DNA from: Bradyrhizobiaceae bacterium
Lineage (GTDB): Bacteria; Pseudomonadota; Alphaproteobacteria; Rhizobiales; Xanthobacteraceae
Direction: 5' to 3'
NCBI GenBank assembly: GCA_016793685.1
Contig: JAEULX010000208.1
Coordinates: 1-8,117, forward strand
DNA length: 8,117 bases
Both the position numbers and the translations under genes were made by a program. The first letter of the stretch is position 1, and every line of letters starts with the position of its first letter. The notes under the pieces were generated by a model that worked only from the letters and a program-made list of their open reading frames with translations, did no database searches and was not told where the DNA came from. Below are positions 1 to 7,564 of the stretch, in pieces.

Positions 1-318
1 GTGCGCCCGATCGCGATCAATTCCAACCAGCGCAGCGCGCAGCTCCCGGAGGTCGCCACGGAGAAGGAAACCATGCCGAGCTACGACTACGATTCGTGGT
101 TCGCGGTTATCGCACCGGCGGGCACGCCCCGCCCGATCCTCGACAAAGTCAGCAAGGACCTGGCGACGGTCCTCAAGCTGCCGGACGTGGTCGAAAAGCT
201 GCAGGCGCAGGGTGCAACCGCTTCGCCGACGACTCCCGAGGCGCTCGACGCGCAGCTCAAGAAGGAAACGGAATTCTATGCCAAGGTCCTCCGCGACGCG
301 GGCGTCGGAGCGAACTGA
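1..318 (+). CDS. Tripartite tricarboxylate transporter substrate-binding protein (Bug/TctC family), 3' part only
   Basis: This is the C-terminal third (about 105 residues) of a periplasmic solute-binding protein of the Bug/TctC family; the start lies before the window, and the GTG at base 1 is probably an internal valine codon. What is seen is the family's typical tail: an R-P-I-A-I-N-S-N-Q-R-S stretch followed by L-P-E-V-A-T, then Y-D-S-W-F-A-V-I-A-P-A-G-T-P-R-P-I-L-D-K, an amphipathic helix, and a final F-Y-A-K-V-L-R-D-A-G-V just before the stop. Full-length members are about 320 residues with a signal peptide, which cannot be checked here. Members deliver carboxylates or other small organic compounds to TctAB-type permeases, but many are orphan receptors and no permease genes are visible. 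The substrate cannot be inferred. The gene is followed after 30 nt by an alcohol dehydrogenase on the same strand, so co-transcription is possible. Confidence 0.9.
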   Translation: MRPIAINSNQRSAQLPEVATEKETMPSYDYDSWFAVIAPAGTPRPILDKVSKDLATVLKLPDVVEKLQAQGATASPTTPEALDAQLKKETEFYAKVLRDAGVGAN

Positions 319-348
319 GCCCCGGGACCGCTTGGTGCGAGGACGCTC

Positions 349-1344
349 ATGGCTTTGATGCGCGCAATGGTGCTGGACCGGCCCGGCCTCCCGCTGACGA
401 TGCGCGAGCGGGAGACGCCGGCGCCGGGCCGCGGCGAAGTGCTGGTGCAGATCGCGGCCTGCGGCGTCTGCCGCACCGACTTGCATGTCGTCGACGGCGA
501 GTTGCCGCGGCCGAAACTGCCCATCGTCCCCGGGCATGAAATCGTCGGCCGCGTCGCCGCGGTCGGCGAAGGCGTGACGGGGTTCGCATTGGGCGAACGC
601 ATCGGCGTGCCGTGGCTCGGGTGGACCTGCGGGACCTGCCCCTATTGCCGGACGGAGCGGGAAAACCTGTGCGACGCCCCGCTCTTCACCGGCTATACCC
701 GCGACGGCGGCTACGCCACCCATACACTCGCCGATGCGCGCTATTGCTTTCCGCTGCCCGAAGGCCTCGGCGACGCCGAAGCCGCGCCGCTGCTCTGCGC
801 CGGGCTGATCGGCTGGCGCAGCTACCGCATGGCGGGGGACGGCGCGGCGCTCGGCCTGTACGGGTTCGGCGCCGCCGCCCATATTCTTGCGCAGGTCGCT
901 GCCTGGCAGGGACGGCGGGTCTATGCCTTTACGCGCGCAGGCGACACGGCCGCGCAGGACTTCGCCCGCAGCCTCGGCGCGCGCTGGGCCGGAAGCAGCG
1001 AGGAAATGCCGCCCGAACCGCTCGATGCCGCCATCATTTTTGCGCCCGTGGGGGCGCTCGTACCGGCCGCCCTGCGCGCCGTGAAGAAGGGCGGGCGCGT
1101 CGTGTGCGGCGGCATCCACATGTCCGACATACCAAGCTTTCCCTATGCGATCCTGTGGGAGGAACGGCAGGTCGTCTCGGTCGCCAATCTCACCCGCGCC
1201 GACGCGCACGAGTTCCTCGCCCTCGCCCCCAAGGCGGGATTGCGGATCGAGGTAAAAAATTACCCCCTTACCGCGGCGAATACCGCGTTGGACGACCTCC
1301 GCGCGGGCCGCTTGCAAGGCGCCGCCGTGCTGCGGCCGGCATAA
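349..1344 (+). CDS. Zinc-dependent alcohol dehydrogenase family protein (adh_fam_2 type)
   Basis: A complete 331-residue medium-chain dehydrogenase/reductase, predicted to be a cytosolic NAD(P)-dependent, zinc-dependent oxidoreductase acting on alcohols or aldehydes. The N-terminal GroES-like domain carries the catalytic zinc ligands C41 (G-V-C-R-T-D) and H63-E64 (P-G-H-E), and C150 in L-L-C-A-G is the likely third ligand. C94, C97, C100 and C108 form the structural zinc lobe. The Rossmann domain begins near residue 169 with G-L-Y-G-F-G-A-A-A-H. The uninterrupted similarity I recognise, including W-L-G-W-T-C-G, F-T-G-Y-T, I-I-F-A-P-V-G and H-M-S-D-I-P-S-F-P-Y, points to the TIGR02822 subgroup, whose natural substrate is not established. 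The ATG at 349 is favoured because GAGGA (339-343) sits 5 nt upstream; ATGs at 358 and 367 are possible alternatives. Its closeness to the upstream solute-binding protein hints at a shared catabolic role, which is inference only. Confidence 0.93.
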   Translation: MALMRAMVLDRPGLPLTMRERETPAPGRGEVLVQIAACGVCRTDLHVVDGELPRPKLPIVPGHEIVGRVAAVGEGVTGFALGERIGVPWLGWTCGTCPYCRTERENLCDAPLFTGYTRDGGYATHTLADARYCFPLPEGLGDAEAAPLLCAGLIGWRSYRMAGDGAALGLYGFGAAAHILAQVAAWQGRRVYAFTRAGDTAAQDFARSLGARWAGSSEEMPPEPLDAAIIFAPVGALVPAALRAVKKGGRVVCGGIHMSDIPSFPYAILWEERQVVSVANLTRADAHEFLALAPKAGLRIEVKNYPLTAANTALDDLRAGRLQGAAVLRPA

Positions 1345-1368
1345 CGGATGCGCTAAATCCGCCGGACC

Positions 1369-1385
1369 ATGCTGCGACGCAGCAT
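1369..1385. promoter_or_regulatory. PhaR-like palindrome (CTGC-N3-GCAG) in the gap before the MBL hydrolase gene
   Basis: The sequence ATGCTGCGACGCAGCAT is a perfect 8-bp inverted repeat around a single central A. Its core, CTGC-GAC-GCAG, fits the CTGC-N3/4-GCAG pattern reported for the polyhydroxyalkanoate-responsive repressor PhaR in alphaproteobacteria. It lies 24 nt after the dehydrogenase stop and about 240 nt before the hydrolase start. It is followed at 1388-1395 by another 8-bp palindrome, GACGCGTC. No phasin or PHA gene is present in the window, and no convincing sigma-70 promoter was found beside it. It could instead be the stem of a weak RNA hairpin after the dehydrogenase (6-bp stem, 5-nt loop), but no T-tract follows. 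Confidence 0.4.
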
Positions 1386-1624
1386 ACGACGCGTCTAGCC
1401 CAGCGCGTTTCGGCACGCTAAGAGGAGCGTTCTTGGGCATCCTGGCTTGGGCGAATTAACCCTCGGCAACGTCCGGGACAACCCGTTTCGATTGAAGCGC
1501 ATTCGCACTACATCTTTGGTCTCGCATTTGCGGCCCGGATCGAATCTTTCTGCGAACCGGTTCTCACCCCGCCGCACCAAGATTTGGCGCCCTGCGCACC
1601 GATGTTCAGCGGCGGAACGCAACT

Positions 1625-2455
1625 ATGGCCGATTTGCTGGTCCGTTTCTGGGGGGTCCGGGGCAGTGCCGTCTGTCCGGGACCTGCGACCGTGCGTTATG
1701 GCGGCAACACCGCCTGCGTCGAGGTGCGTTGCGGCGAGCGGCTGATCATCTTCGACGCCGGGTCCGGCCTGCGGCCGCTCGGCAATGCGCTCGCGGGCGA
1801 ACTTGTCGACGCCGATCTTTTCCTCACCCACTGCCATTTGGATCATGTCTGGGGGTTGCCGTTTTTTGAGCCCTGCTACGTCCCCGACACGCGGTTGCGC
1901 CTGTGGGCCGGCAACCTGCTCCCCGATCTCACCCTTTACGAAGTGTTCGCAAGGCTGTTGGGCGAGCCGCTGTTCCCGGGCGGACTCGACCTGTTCAAGG
2001 CGCGGCTGGAATTTCGCGACTTTGTGTGCGGGCAGACGCTGCACCCGCATCCCGGGCTGACATTGCGGACAGGGCCGCTCAACCATCCCAACCAGGCGAC
2101 CGGCTATCGGCTCGAATACGCCGGACATGCCGTCGCCTACATCACCGATACCGAGCATGTGGCAGGCGCTCTCGACGACAACGTGCTCGCACTGGCGCAC
2201 GGCGCCGATCTGATGATTTACGACTGCACCTATACCGAGGAGGAGTACCCGCCCAACGCCGGACGAGGCCACTCGACCTGGCAGCAGGGCGTGCGCCTCG
2301 CCGAAGCCGCCGGCGCCAAGCGCCTTGCGATTTTTCATCACGATCCCGCGCACGACGACGCCGTGCTCGATCGCATCACCCGCGAAGCCGAGGCGGCGTG
2401 GCCGGGCGCCATCATCGCCGCGGAGGGTCTGACCCTGCGGCTTCCGCTGCGCTGA
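1625..2455 (+). CDS. MBL-fold metallo-hydrolase, substrate unknown
   Basis: A complete 276-residue metallo-beta-lactamase-fold hydrolase without signal peptide or membrane segment, so probably cytosolic. The binuclear metal site is visible: H69-C-H71-L-D73-H74 is the HxHxDH motif, H154 (L-N-H-P) and D175 (I-T-D-T-E) follow, and H216 (R-G-H-S) or H238-H239 (F-H-H-D-P) supply the last ligand. The opening V-R-F-W-G-V-R-G-S, the Y-G-G-N-T-A-C-V-E-V segment and the H-S-T-W-Q-Q-G-V-R-L-A motif place it in the cytoplasmic phosphodiesterase-like MBL branch, related to RNase Z-like and cyclic phosphodiesterase proteins. It is not a beta-lactamase or glyoxalase II. The start is fixed because the conserved first beta strand begins at residue 5; the ribosome site is weak (GGCGGA about 9 nt upstream). 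It stands 280 nt from the preceding gene and is probably its own transcription unit. No partner gene suggests a substrate. Confidence 0.9.
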   Translation: MADLLVRFWGVRGSAVCPGPATVRYGGNTACVEVRCGERLIIFDAGSGLRPLGNALAGELVDADLFLTHCHLDHVWGLPFFEPCYVPDTRLRLWAGNLLPDLTLYEVFARLLGEPLFPGGLDLFKARLEFRDFVCGQTLHPHPGLTLRTGPLNHPNQATGYRLEYAGHAVAYITDTEHVAGALDDNVLALAHGADLMIYDCTYTEEEYPPNAGRGHSTWQQGVRLAEAAGAKRLAIFHHDPAHDDAVLDRITREAEAAWPGAIIAAEGLTLRLPLR

Positions 2456-2543
2456 CGCTTCGTCGCACCTCTCCCGGCGATTCTTCCCAACCCTCTGCAA
2501 GCAAACCGATTTGGCTGGGCCCGGCATGTCCCGTCGCGCCCTG

Positions 2544-2559
2544 TGTGATCCTGCTCACA
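2544..2559. promoter_or_regulatory. CRP/FNR-family operator (perfect TGTGA-N6-TCACA) upstream of the sigma factor gene
   Basis: TGTGATCCTGCTCACA has both half-sites identical to the classical cAMP-CRP consensus, with the correct 6-nt spacer. It is not an FNR/FixK box (TTGAT-N4-ATCAA), because the outer bases are GTGAT and CTCAC. The centre lies at about 2551.5, 65 bp before the sigma factor start. A poor -10-like TATGGC at 2581-2586 would put the transcription start near 2593 and the operator near -41.5, the position of a class II activator. The -10 matches only 3 of 6 consensus bases, so the promoter position is speculative. Which CRP/FNR-family protein binds cannot be told from the site alone. 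Confidence 0.55.
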
Positions 2560-2604
2560 TGAATCCTTGGGCGGGCGGTCTATGGCTCCGACACGACAGT
2601 TTGT

Positions 2605-2609
2605 GGAGG
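2605..2609 (+). promoter_or_regulatory. Ribosome binding site deciding the sigma factor start
   Basis: GGAGG here is 7 nt from the ATG at 2617 but only 1 nt from the in-frame GTG at 2611. The spacing selects the ATG as the true start. Confidence 0.75.
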
Positions 2610-2616
2610 TGTGCCG

Positions 2617-3237
2617 ATGCTTGCCGAACAAGCCCTGCCGAGAGTGACCAGAACGGGCGCCCGTCCCGTTCCAAGCGCCAAAGCGCCGACCGACGTGGCG
2701 TTGCTCGCCCGCATGGCGGACGGCGACCGTCTGGCGATGCAGGTTTTCTACGCACGCCACCATGTCCGCGTGTTTCGCTTCGCGCTGCGGATCATCAGTG
2801 ACCACAGCCTCGCCGAGGACGTGATCAGCGAAGTCTTCCTCGATGTCTGGCGCCAGGCCGGACGTTTCGAGGGCCGCTCCGCGGTGTCCACATGGCTGCT
2901 CGCGATCACGCGCCACAAGGCGTATGCCGCGCTGCGCCGCCGCACCACCGAGTTCGTCAAGGACGACGTGATGGAGGCGATCGAAGACACCGCCGACCGG
3001 CCGGACGTGACGCTCGAGAAAGAGACGCGTGGCCGCATCCTCCGCCAGTGCCTGAACGAGCTGACGCCCAATCACCGCGAGATCATCGACCTCGTCTACT
3101 ATCACGAGAAGTCGGTCGCCGAGGTCGCGCAGATCTTCGCCATCCCGGAGAACACGGTGAAAACCCGCCTGTTCTATGCGCGCAAGCGCCTGGCTTTGCT
3201 CGCCCGCAACGCCGGCATTGATCGCGACTGGCTGTAA
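2617..3237 (+). CDS. RNA polymerase sigma-70 family sigma factor, ECF type
   Basis: A 206-residue group 4 (extracytoplasmic function) sigma factor that directs RNA polymerase to a specific promoter set. After a basic, flexible N-terminus (residues 1-24), sigma region 2 spans about 25-110. It includes the core-binding segment A-E-D-V-I-S-E-V-F-L-D-V-W-R-Q-A (66-81) and the -10-recognition helix S-T-W-L-L-A-I-T-R-H-K-A (91-102), ending in R-R-R. An acidic linker (114-137) leads to region 4 at about 148-193, with L-T-P-N-H-R-E-I-I-D-L-V-Y-Y-H and the helix-turn-helix S-V-A-E-V-A-Q-I-F-A-I-P-E-N-T-V-K-T-R. Regions 1 and 3 are absent, as expected for the class. There is no C-terminal extension and no anti-sigma gene on either side: the next gene is argG behind a terminator. 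The CRP-type operator upstream suggests control at transcription. Target promoters and stimulus are unknown. Confidence 0.93.
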   Translation: MLAEQALPRVTRTGARPVPSAKAPTDVALLARMADGDRLAMQVFYARHHVRVFRFALRIISDHSLAEDVISEVFLDVWRQAGRFEGRSAVSTWLLAITRHKAYAALRRRTTEFVKDDVMEAIEDTADRPDVTLEKETRGRILRQCLNELTPNHREIIDLVYYHEKSVAEVAQIFAIPENTVKTRLFYARKRLALLARNAGIDRDWL

Positions 3238-3267
3238 CGCTTCAGCAACTGTCGAAGGCAAGTCCCG

Positions 3268-3300
3268 AGGGCCGGCCCAGCGCCGGCCCTTCGGTATTTT
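3268..3300 (+). terminator. Intrinsic terminator of the sigma factor gene
   Basis: Arms AGGGCCGGC (3268-3276) and GCCGGCCCT (3282-3290) form a perfect 9-bp GC-rich stem with a 5-nt loop, followed by TCGG and TATTTT (3295-3300). It begins 31 nt after the sigma factor stop. It isolates the gene from argG and supports monocistronic transcription. Confidence 0.8.
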
Positions 3301-3477
3301 CCGGCAAGCGGCGGCTTGTCCGCTGCAAAAGGCCCGCGGGCGGCCCGGTTCGCCTTTCCCCGATAAAATGCTTTACAAGGGTCGAGGCTCCACAGCGCGG
3401 CGGCTGGCTGTGTTAAGCACGGCGCTTGAGGCTTGGTATTTTTGATCGAGGGCAGCCGCTCGGGCTGTAGGGAGTGC
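3301..3477 (+). promoter_or_regulatory. argG promoter and leader region
   Basis: Since a terminator precedes this stretch, the argG promoter should lie here. Candidates are weak. TTAAGC (3413-3418) with an 18-nt spacer to TATTTT (3437-3442) would start near 3449. A good -10-like TAAAAT (3364-3369) has no -35 partner. TTTACA (3372-3377) has no -10 at the right distance. A 5-bp hairpin (CAGCC 3453-3457, GGCTG 3463-3467) lies just before the ribosome site AGGGAG (3469-3474) and might affect translation initiation. No known riboswitch or leader peptide was recognised. Confidence 0.35.
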
Positions 3478-4710
<1,233 letters not shown>

Positions 4711-4745
4711 CGCCCCCGTCAGATGCGCCGTTGCATATTGGCTTC

Positions 4746-4764
4746 CGGCGCGGCTGGCGCGCCG
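4746..4764 (+). repeat. Inverted repeat downstream of argG
   Basis: CGGCGCG (4746-4752) and CGCGCCG (4758-4764) form a 7-bp stem with loop GCTGG, 36 nt after the argG stop. No T-run follows directly. A smaller GATCC/GGATC hairpin (4774-4789) comes next. This may be part of the argG transcript end. Confidence 0.4.
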
Positions 4765-4799
4765 AACGCGCTTGATCCGTTTCGGGATCCCTAAAACGC

Positions 4800-4826
4800 C
4801 GATGGCCGGGGCAAGCCCGGCCATCG
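4800..4826 (-). terminator. Terminator of the sdhCDAB operon in the convergent gap
   Basis: CGATGGCCGGG (4800-4810) and CCCGGCCATCG (4816-4826) make a perfect 11-bp stem with a 5-nt loop. Read on the minus strand it lies 43 nt past the sdhB stop, and three bases after the stem comes TTTT (complement of 4793-4796), the arrangement of an intrinsic terminator for the sdh transcript. On the plus strand it could also stop argG read-through, though there is no T-run on that side. Hairpins with this ATGGCCGGG/CCCGGCCAT core are, as I recall, frequent between genes in Bradyrhizobium-like genomes and may be a dispersed repeat. Confidence 0.7.
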
Positions 4827-4869
4827 AAGCGAAATCGGATTGCCGCAACCGCGGCCGTAGCGAAGAGGC

Positions 4870-5652
4870 TCAGATCTTCTGCCGCTCGACCATCAGCTTC
4901 TTCAATTCGGCGATCGCCTTCGCCGGATTGAGGCTCTTGGGGCAGGCCTTCGAGCAGTTGAGAATGGTCACGCAGCGGAACAGGCGGAACGGGTCTTCGA
5001 GCTGGTCGAGCCGTTCGCCGGTCGCTTCGTCGCGCGAATCGATCACCCAGCGGTAGGCGTGCAGCAGGGCGGCCGGGCCGAGATAGCGGTCCGGGTTCCA
5101 CCAGTATTCCGGACAGGAGGTGGAGCAGCAGGCGCACAGAATGCACTCGTAGAGGCCGTCGAGCTTCTCGCGGTCCTCGCGGCTCTGCTTCCATTCCTTC
5201 TCCGGCGGCGGCGTTTCGGTCTGCAGCCACGGCTGGATCAGCGCATGCTGGGCGAAGAAATTGGTGAGGTCGGGCACGAGGTCCTTGGCCACCGGCTGAT
5301 GCGGCAGCGGATAAACCCGGATCGCGCCTTTCACCTCGGCCATGTCCTTGGTGCAGGCGAGCGTATTCTGCCCGTCGATGTTCATCGCACAGGAGCCGCA
5401 GATGCCCTCGCGGCAGGAGCGGCGGAAGGTCATTGTCGGGTCGATATTGTTCTTGATCCAGATGAGGCCGTCCAGCACCATCGGCCCGTAATCGTCGAGA
5501 TTGACCGAGTATGTATCGACCTGCGGATTTTTTCCGTCGTCCGGGTTCCACCGATAGATCTTGAATTCGCGCAGATTGTTAACGCCCTGCGGCGACGGCC
5601 ATACCTTGCCTTCCGTGACGCGCGAGTTCTTTGGCAGGGTGAATTCGACCAT
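4870..5652 (-). CDS. sdhB: Succinate dehydrogenase iron-sulfur subunit
   Basis: The complete 260-residue electron-transfer subunit of complex II, bound to the cytoplasmic face of the inner membrane, passing electrons from SdhA flavin to ubiquinone. The N-terminal ferredoxin domain has the 2Fe-2S ligands C80, C85, C88 and C100 (S-C-R-E-G-I-C-G-S-C-A-M). The C-terminal domain has C170, C173, C176 and C237 for 4Fe-4S, and C180, C227 and C233 for 3Fe-4S. All eleven ligands match E. coli SdhB at a constant offset of 21. The quinone-site tryptophan region is seen as P-E-Y-W-W-N-P-D-R-Y-L-G-P (181-193). It is the last gene of the operon, 72 nt after sdhA, with a modest ribosome site (GGGAA about 7 nt before the ATG). 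Length is normal for alphaproteobacteria. Confidence 0.98.
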   Translation of the reverse strand: MVEFTLPKNSRVTEGKVWPSPQGVNNLREFKIYRWNPDDGKNPQVDTYSVNLDDYGPMVLDGLIWIKNNIDPTMTFRRSCREGICGSCAMNIDGQNTLACTKDMAEVKGAIRVYPLPHQPVAKDLVPDLTNFFAQHALIQPWLQTETPPPEKEWKQSREDREKLDGLYECILCACCSTSCPEYWWNPDRYLGPAALLHAYRWVIDSRDEATGERLDQLEDPFRLFRCVTILNCSKACPKSLNPAKAIAELKKLMVERQKI

Positions 5653-5710
5653 GATCAGTTTCCCAAAGGCTTAAGTCGAGTTGGCGTCCTATGCGGAAAG
5701 CCGTTTGTTC

Positions 5711-5728
5711 CTGAGGCGGTCTCCTCAG
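5711..5728 (-). repeat. Small hairpin spanning the sdhA stop codon
   Basis: CTGAGG (5711-5716) and CCTCAG (5723-5728) form a 6-bp inverted repeat with a 6-nt loop. The sdhA stop codon (complement of 5725-5727) lies in one arm. No T-tract follows on the minus strand, so it should not terminate transcription before sdhB. A minor role in mRNA processing between sdhA and sdhB is possible. Confidence 0.35.
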
Positions 5729-7560
5729 TAAACGCGCGCCTTCGGTTCGATATAGGGCACTTCGTTGGTGAGCGTGTAAGCGTGCACCGGCCGGTAATCG
5801 ATGGTCACCTTGCGGGTGCCTTCGTCGAGCCATGACAACGTATGCTTCATCCAGTTCTTGTCGTCGCGCTCGGAGTAGTCCTCGCGCGCATGGGCGCCGC
5901 GGCTCTCGGTGCGATTGCTGGCCGAGTTCATCGTCACCACCGCCTGCGCGATGAGATTGTCGAACTCGAGCGTCTCGATGAGATCGGTGTTCCAGACCAG
6001 CGAGCGGTCGGTCACCTTCACGTCGGCGGCGCTCGCCATCACCTCGTCGATCAGCCGCACGCCTTCGGAGAGAATCTCGCCGGTGCGGAACACGGCGCAG
6101 TTGTTCTGCATCACCTGCTGCATGCGCAGCCGCAGTTGCGCCGTCGACGTGCCGCCATTGGCGTAGCGGAATTTGTCGAGCCGGCTCAGCGCGAGGTCCG
6201 CGGCGCTTGCCGACAAGGTCGGCTGTGTCGCGTTGGGTTCGAGAATCTCGGCGCAACGATCGGCCGCAGCGCGTCCGAACACGACGAGATCGATCAGCGA
6301 ATTGGAGCCGAGCCGATTGGCGCCGTGAACCGAGACGCAGGCCGCTTCGCCGACCGCCATCAGGCCGGGAACGATGCGATCGGGGTCGCCTTCCTTCTTG
6401 GTCAGCGCCTCGCCGCGATAATTGGTCGGGATCCCGCCCATGTTGTAGTGGACCGTCGGCAGCACCGGGATCGGCTCCTTGGTGACGTCGACGCCGGCGA
6501 AAATCTTCGCGCTCTCGGAGATGCCCGGCAGGCGCTCGGCCAGCACCTTGGGATCGAGGTGGTCGAGGTGCAGGTAGATGTGGTCCTTGTTCTTGCCGAC
6601 GCCACGGCCCTCGCGAATCTCGATGGTCATCGCGCGCGAGACGACGTCGCGCGACGCGAGATCCTTGGCCGACGGCGCATAGCGCTCCATGAAGCGCTCG
6701 CCTTCGCCGTTGACGAGATAGCCGCCCTCGCCGCGCGAACCCTCGGTGATGAGACAGCCGGCCCCGTAAATTCCGGTGGGGTGGAACTGCACGAACTCCA
6801 TGTCCTGGAGCGGAAGCCCGGCCCGCAGCACCATGCCGTTGCCGTCGCCGGTCTGGGTATGCGCGCCCGTGCAGGAATAATAGGCGCGGCCATAGCCGCC
6901 GGTGGCGAGAATGGTCATCTGCGCGCGGAACTGATGGATCGTGCCGTTGTCGAGATTGATCGCGACCACGCCGCGGCAGCGGCCCTCCTCGTCCATGAGA
7001 AGGTCGATCACGAAATACTCGACGTAGAATTCCGCCGAATGCTTCAGCGACGCGCCGTACAGCGTGTGCAGCATCGCGTGGCCGGTGCGGTCGGCCGCAG
7101 CGCAGGTGCGCTGGGCGATGCCCTTGCCGTAATCGGTGGTCATGCCGCCGAACGGACGCTGATAAATCTTGCCTTCCTCGGTGCGCGAGAACGGCACGCC
7201 CCAGTGCTCGAGTTCGTACACCGCGGCCGGCGCATTGCGGCAGAGATATTCGATCGCGTCCTGGTCGCCGAGCCAGTCGGCGCCCTTGACGGTGTCGTAC
7301 ATGTGCCAGCGCCAGTCATCCGGCCCCATATTGCCGAGGGAGGCGGAAATGCCGCCCTGCGCCGCAACCGTGTGGGAACGGGTGGGGAAAACCTTGGTCA
7401 GGCAGGCAGTGCGCAGACCCGCCTGGCTGCAGCCGACCACCGCGCGCAGGCCGGCCCCGCCGGCGCCGACGACCACGACGTCGAACGCGTGGTCTTCAAT
7501 CGGGTAAGCACGGCCATTGATCGCTGGCGCCCCGCCGTTTCCGGAACCATTGGTGGGCAT
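5725..7560 (-). CDS. sdhA: Succinate dehydrogenase flavoprotein subunit
   Basis: The complete 611-residue catalytic subunit of complex II, oxidising succinate to fumarate on the cytoplasmic side of the inner membrane. After a short Gly/Asn-rich tail (1-17), the FAD-binding dinucleotide motif V-V-G-A-G-G-A-G-L-R-A is at 30-40. H63 in R-S-H-T-V-A-A-Q-G-G is the residue that covalently binds FAD. Substrate-site residues are present: H260 (Q-F-H-P-T-G-I), R304 (A-S-R-D-V-V-S-R), H371 (V-H-Y-N-M-G-G) and R416 (N-R-L-G-S-N-S-L), corresponding to E. coli H242, R286, H354 and R399. The C-terminal helical domain includes R-G-A-H-A-R-E-D-Y (554-562) and ends P-K-A-R-V-Y. The start lies 4 nt after the sdhD stop, with GGAG about 9 nt upstream inside sdhD, so translational coupling is likely. 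Confidence 0.98.
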   Translation of the reverse strand: MPTNGSGNGGAPAINGRAYPIEDHAFDVVVVGAGGAGLRAVVGCSQAGLRTACLTKVFPTRSHTVAAQGGISASLGNMGPDDWRWHMYDTVKGADWLGDQDAIEYLCRNAPAAVYELEHWGVPFSRTEEGKIYQRPFGGMTTDYGKGIAQRTCAAADRTGHAMLHTLYGASLKHSAEFYVEYFVIDLLMDEEGRCRGVVAINLDNGTIHQFRAQMTILATGGYGRAYYSCTGAHTQTGDGNGMVLRAGLPLQDMEFVQFHPTGIYGAGCLITEGSRGEGGYLVNGEGERFMERYAPSAKDLASRDVVSRAMTIEIREGRGVGKNKDHIYLHLDHLDPKVLAERLPGISESAKIFAGVDVTKEPIPVLPTVHYNMGGIPTNYRGEALTKKEGDPDRIVPGLMAVGEAACVSVHGANRLGSNSLIDLVVFGRAAADRCAEILEPNATQPTLSASAADLALSRLDKFRYANGGTSTAQLRLRMQQVMQNNCAVFRTGEILSEGVRLIDEVMASAADVKVTDRSLVWNTDLIETLEFDNLIAQAVVTMNSASNRTESRGAHAREDYSERDDKNWMKHTLSWLDEGTRKVTIDYRPVHAYTLTNEVPYIEPKARVY

Positions 7561-7564
7561 CAGA

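Noticed and set aside
1508..2527. Minus-strand open frame of 339 codons opposite the MBL hydrolase
   Set aside because: No family resemblance; the plus-strand frame carries an intact HxHxDH metal site, so this is a shadow.
2544..2559. FNR/FixK (anaerobox) interpretation of the operator
   Set aside because: Anaeroboxes need TTGAT-N4-ATCAA; this site reads GTGAT and CTCAC at those positions, while both CRP half-sites are perfect.
2611..2616. GTG at 2611 as sigma factor start
   Set aside because: Only 1 nt from the GGAGG ribosome site; the ATG at 2617 has proper 7-nt spacing.
2338..3261. Minus-strand open frame of 307 codons opposite the sigma factor
   Set aside because: Shadow of a clear ECF sigma factor; it also runs across the CRP-type operator and the sigma gene's ribosome site, and shows no known domain.
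3433..3477. TTG start adding 15 residues to ArgG
   Set aside because: The extension is not part of the family, overlaps the leader hairpin, and a ribosome site directly precedes the ATG at 3478.
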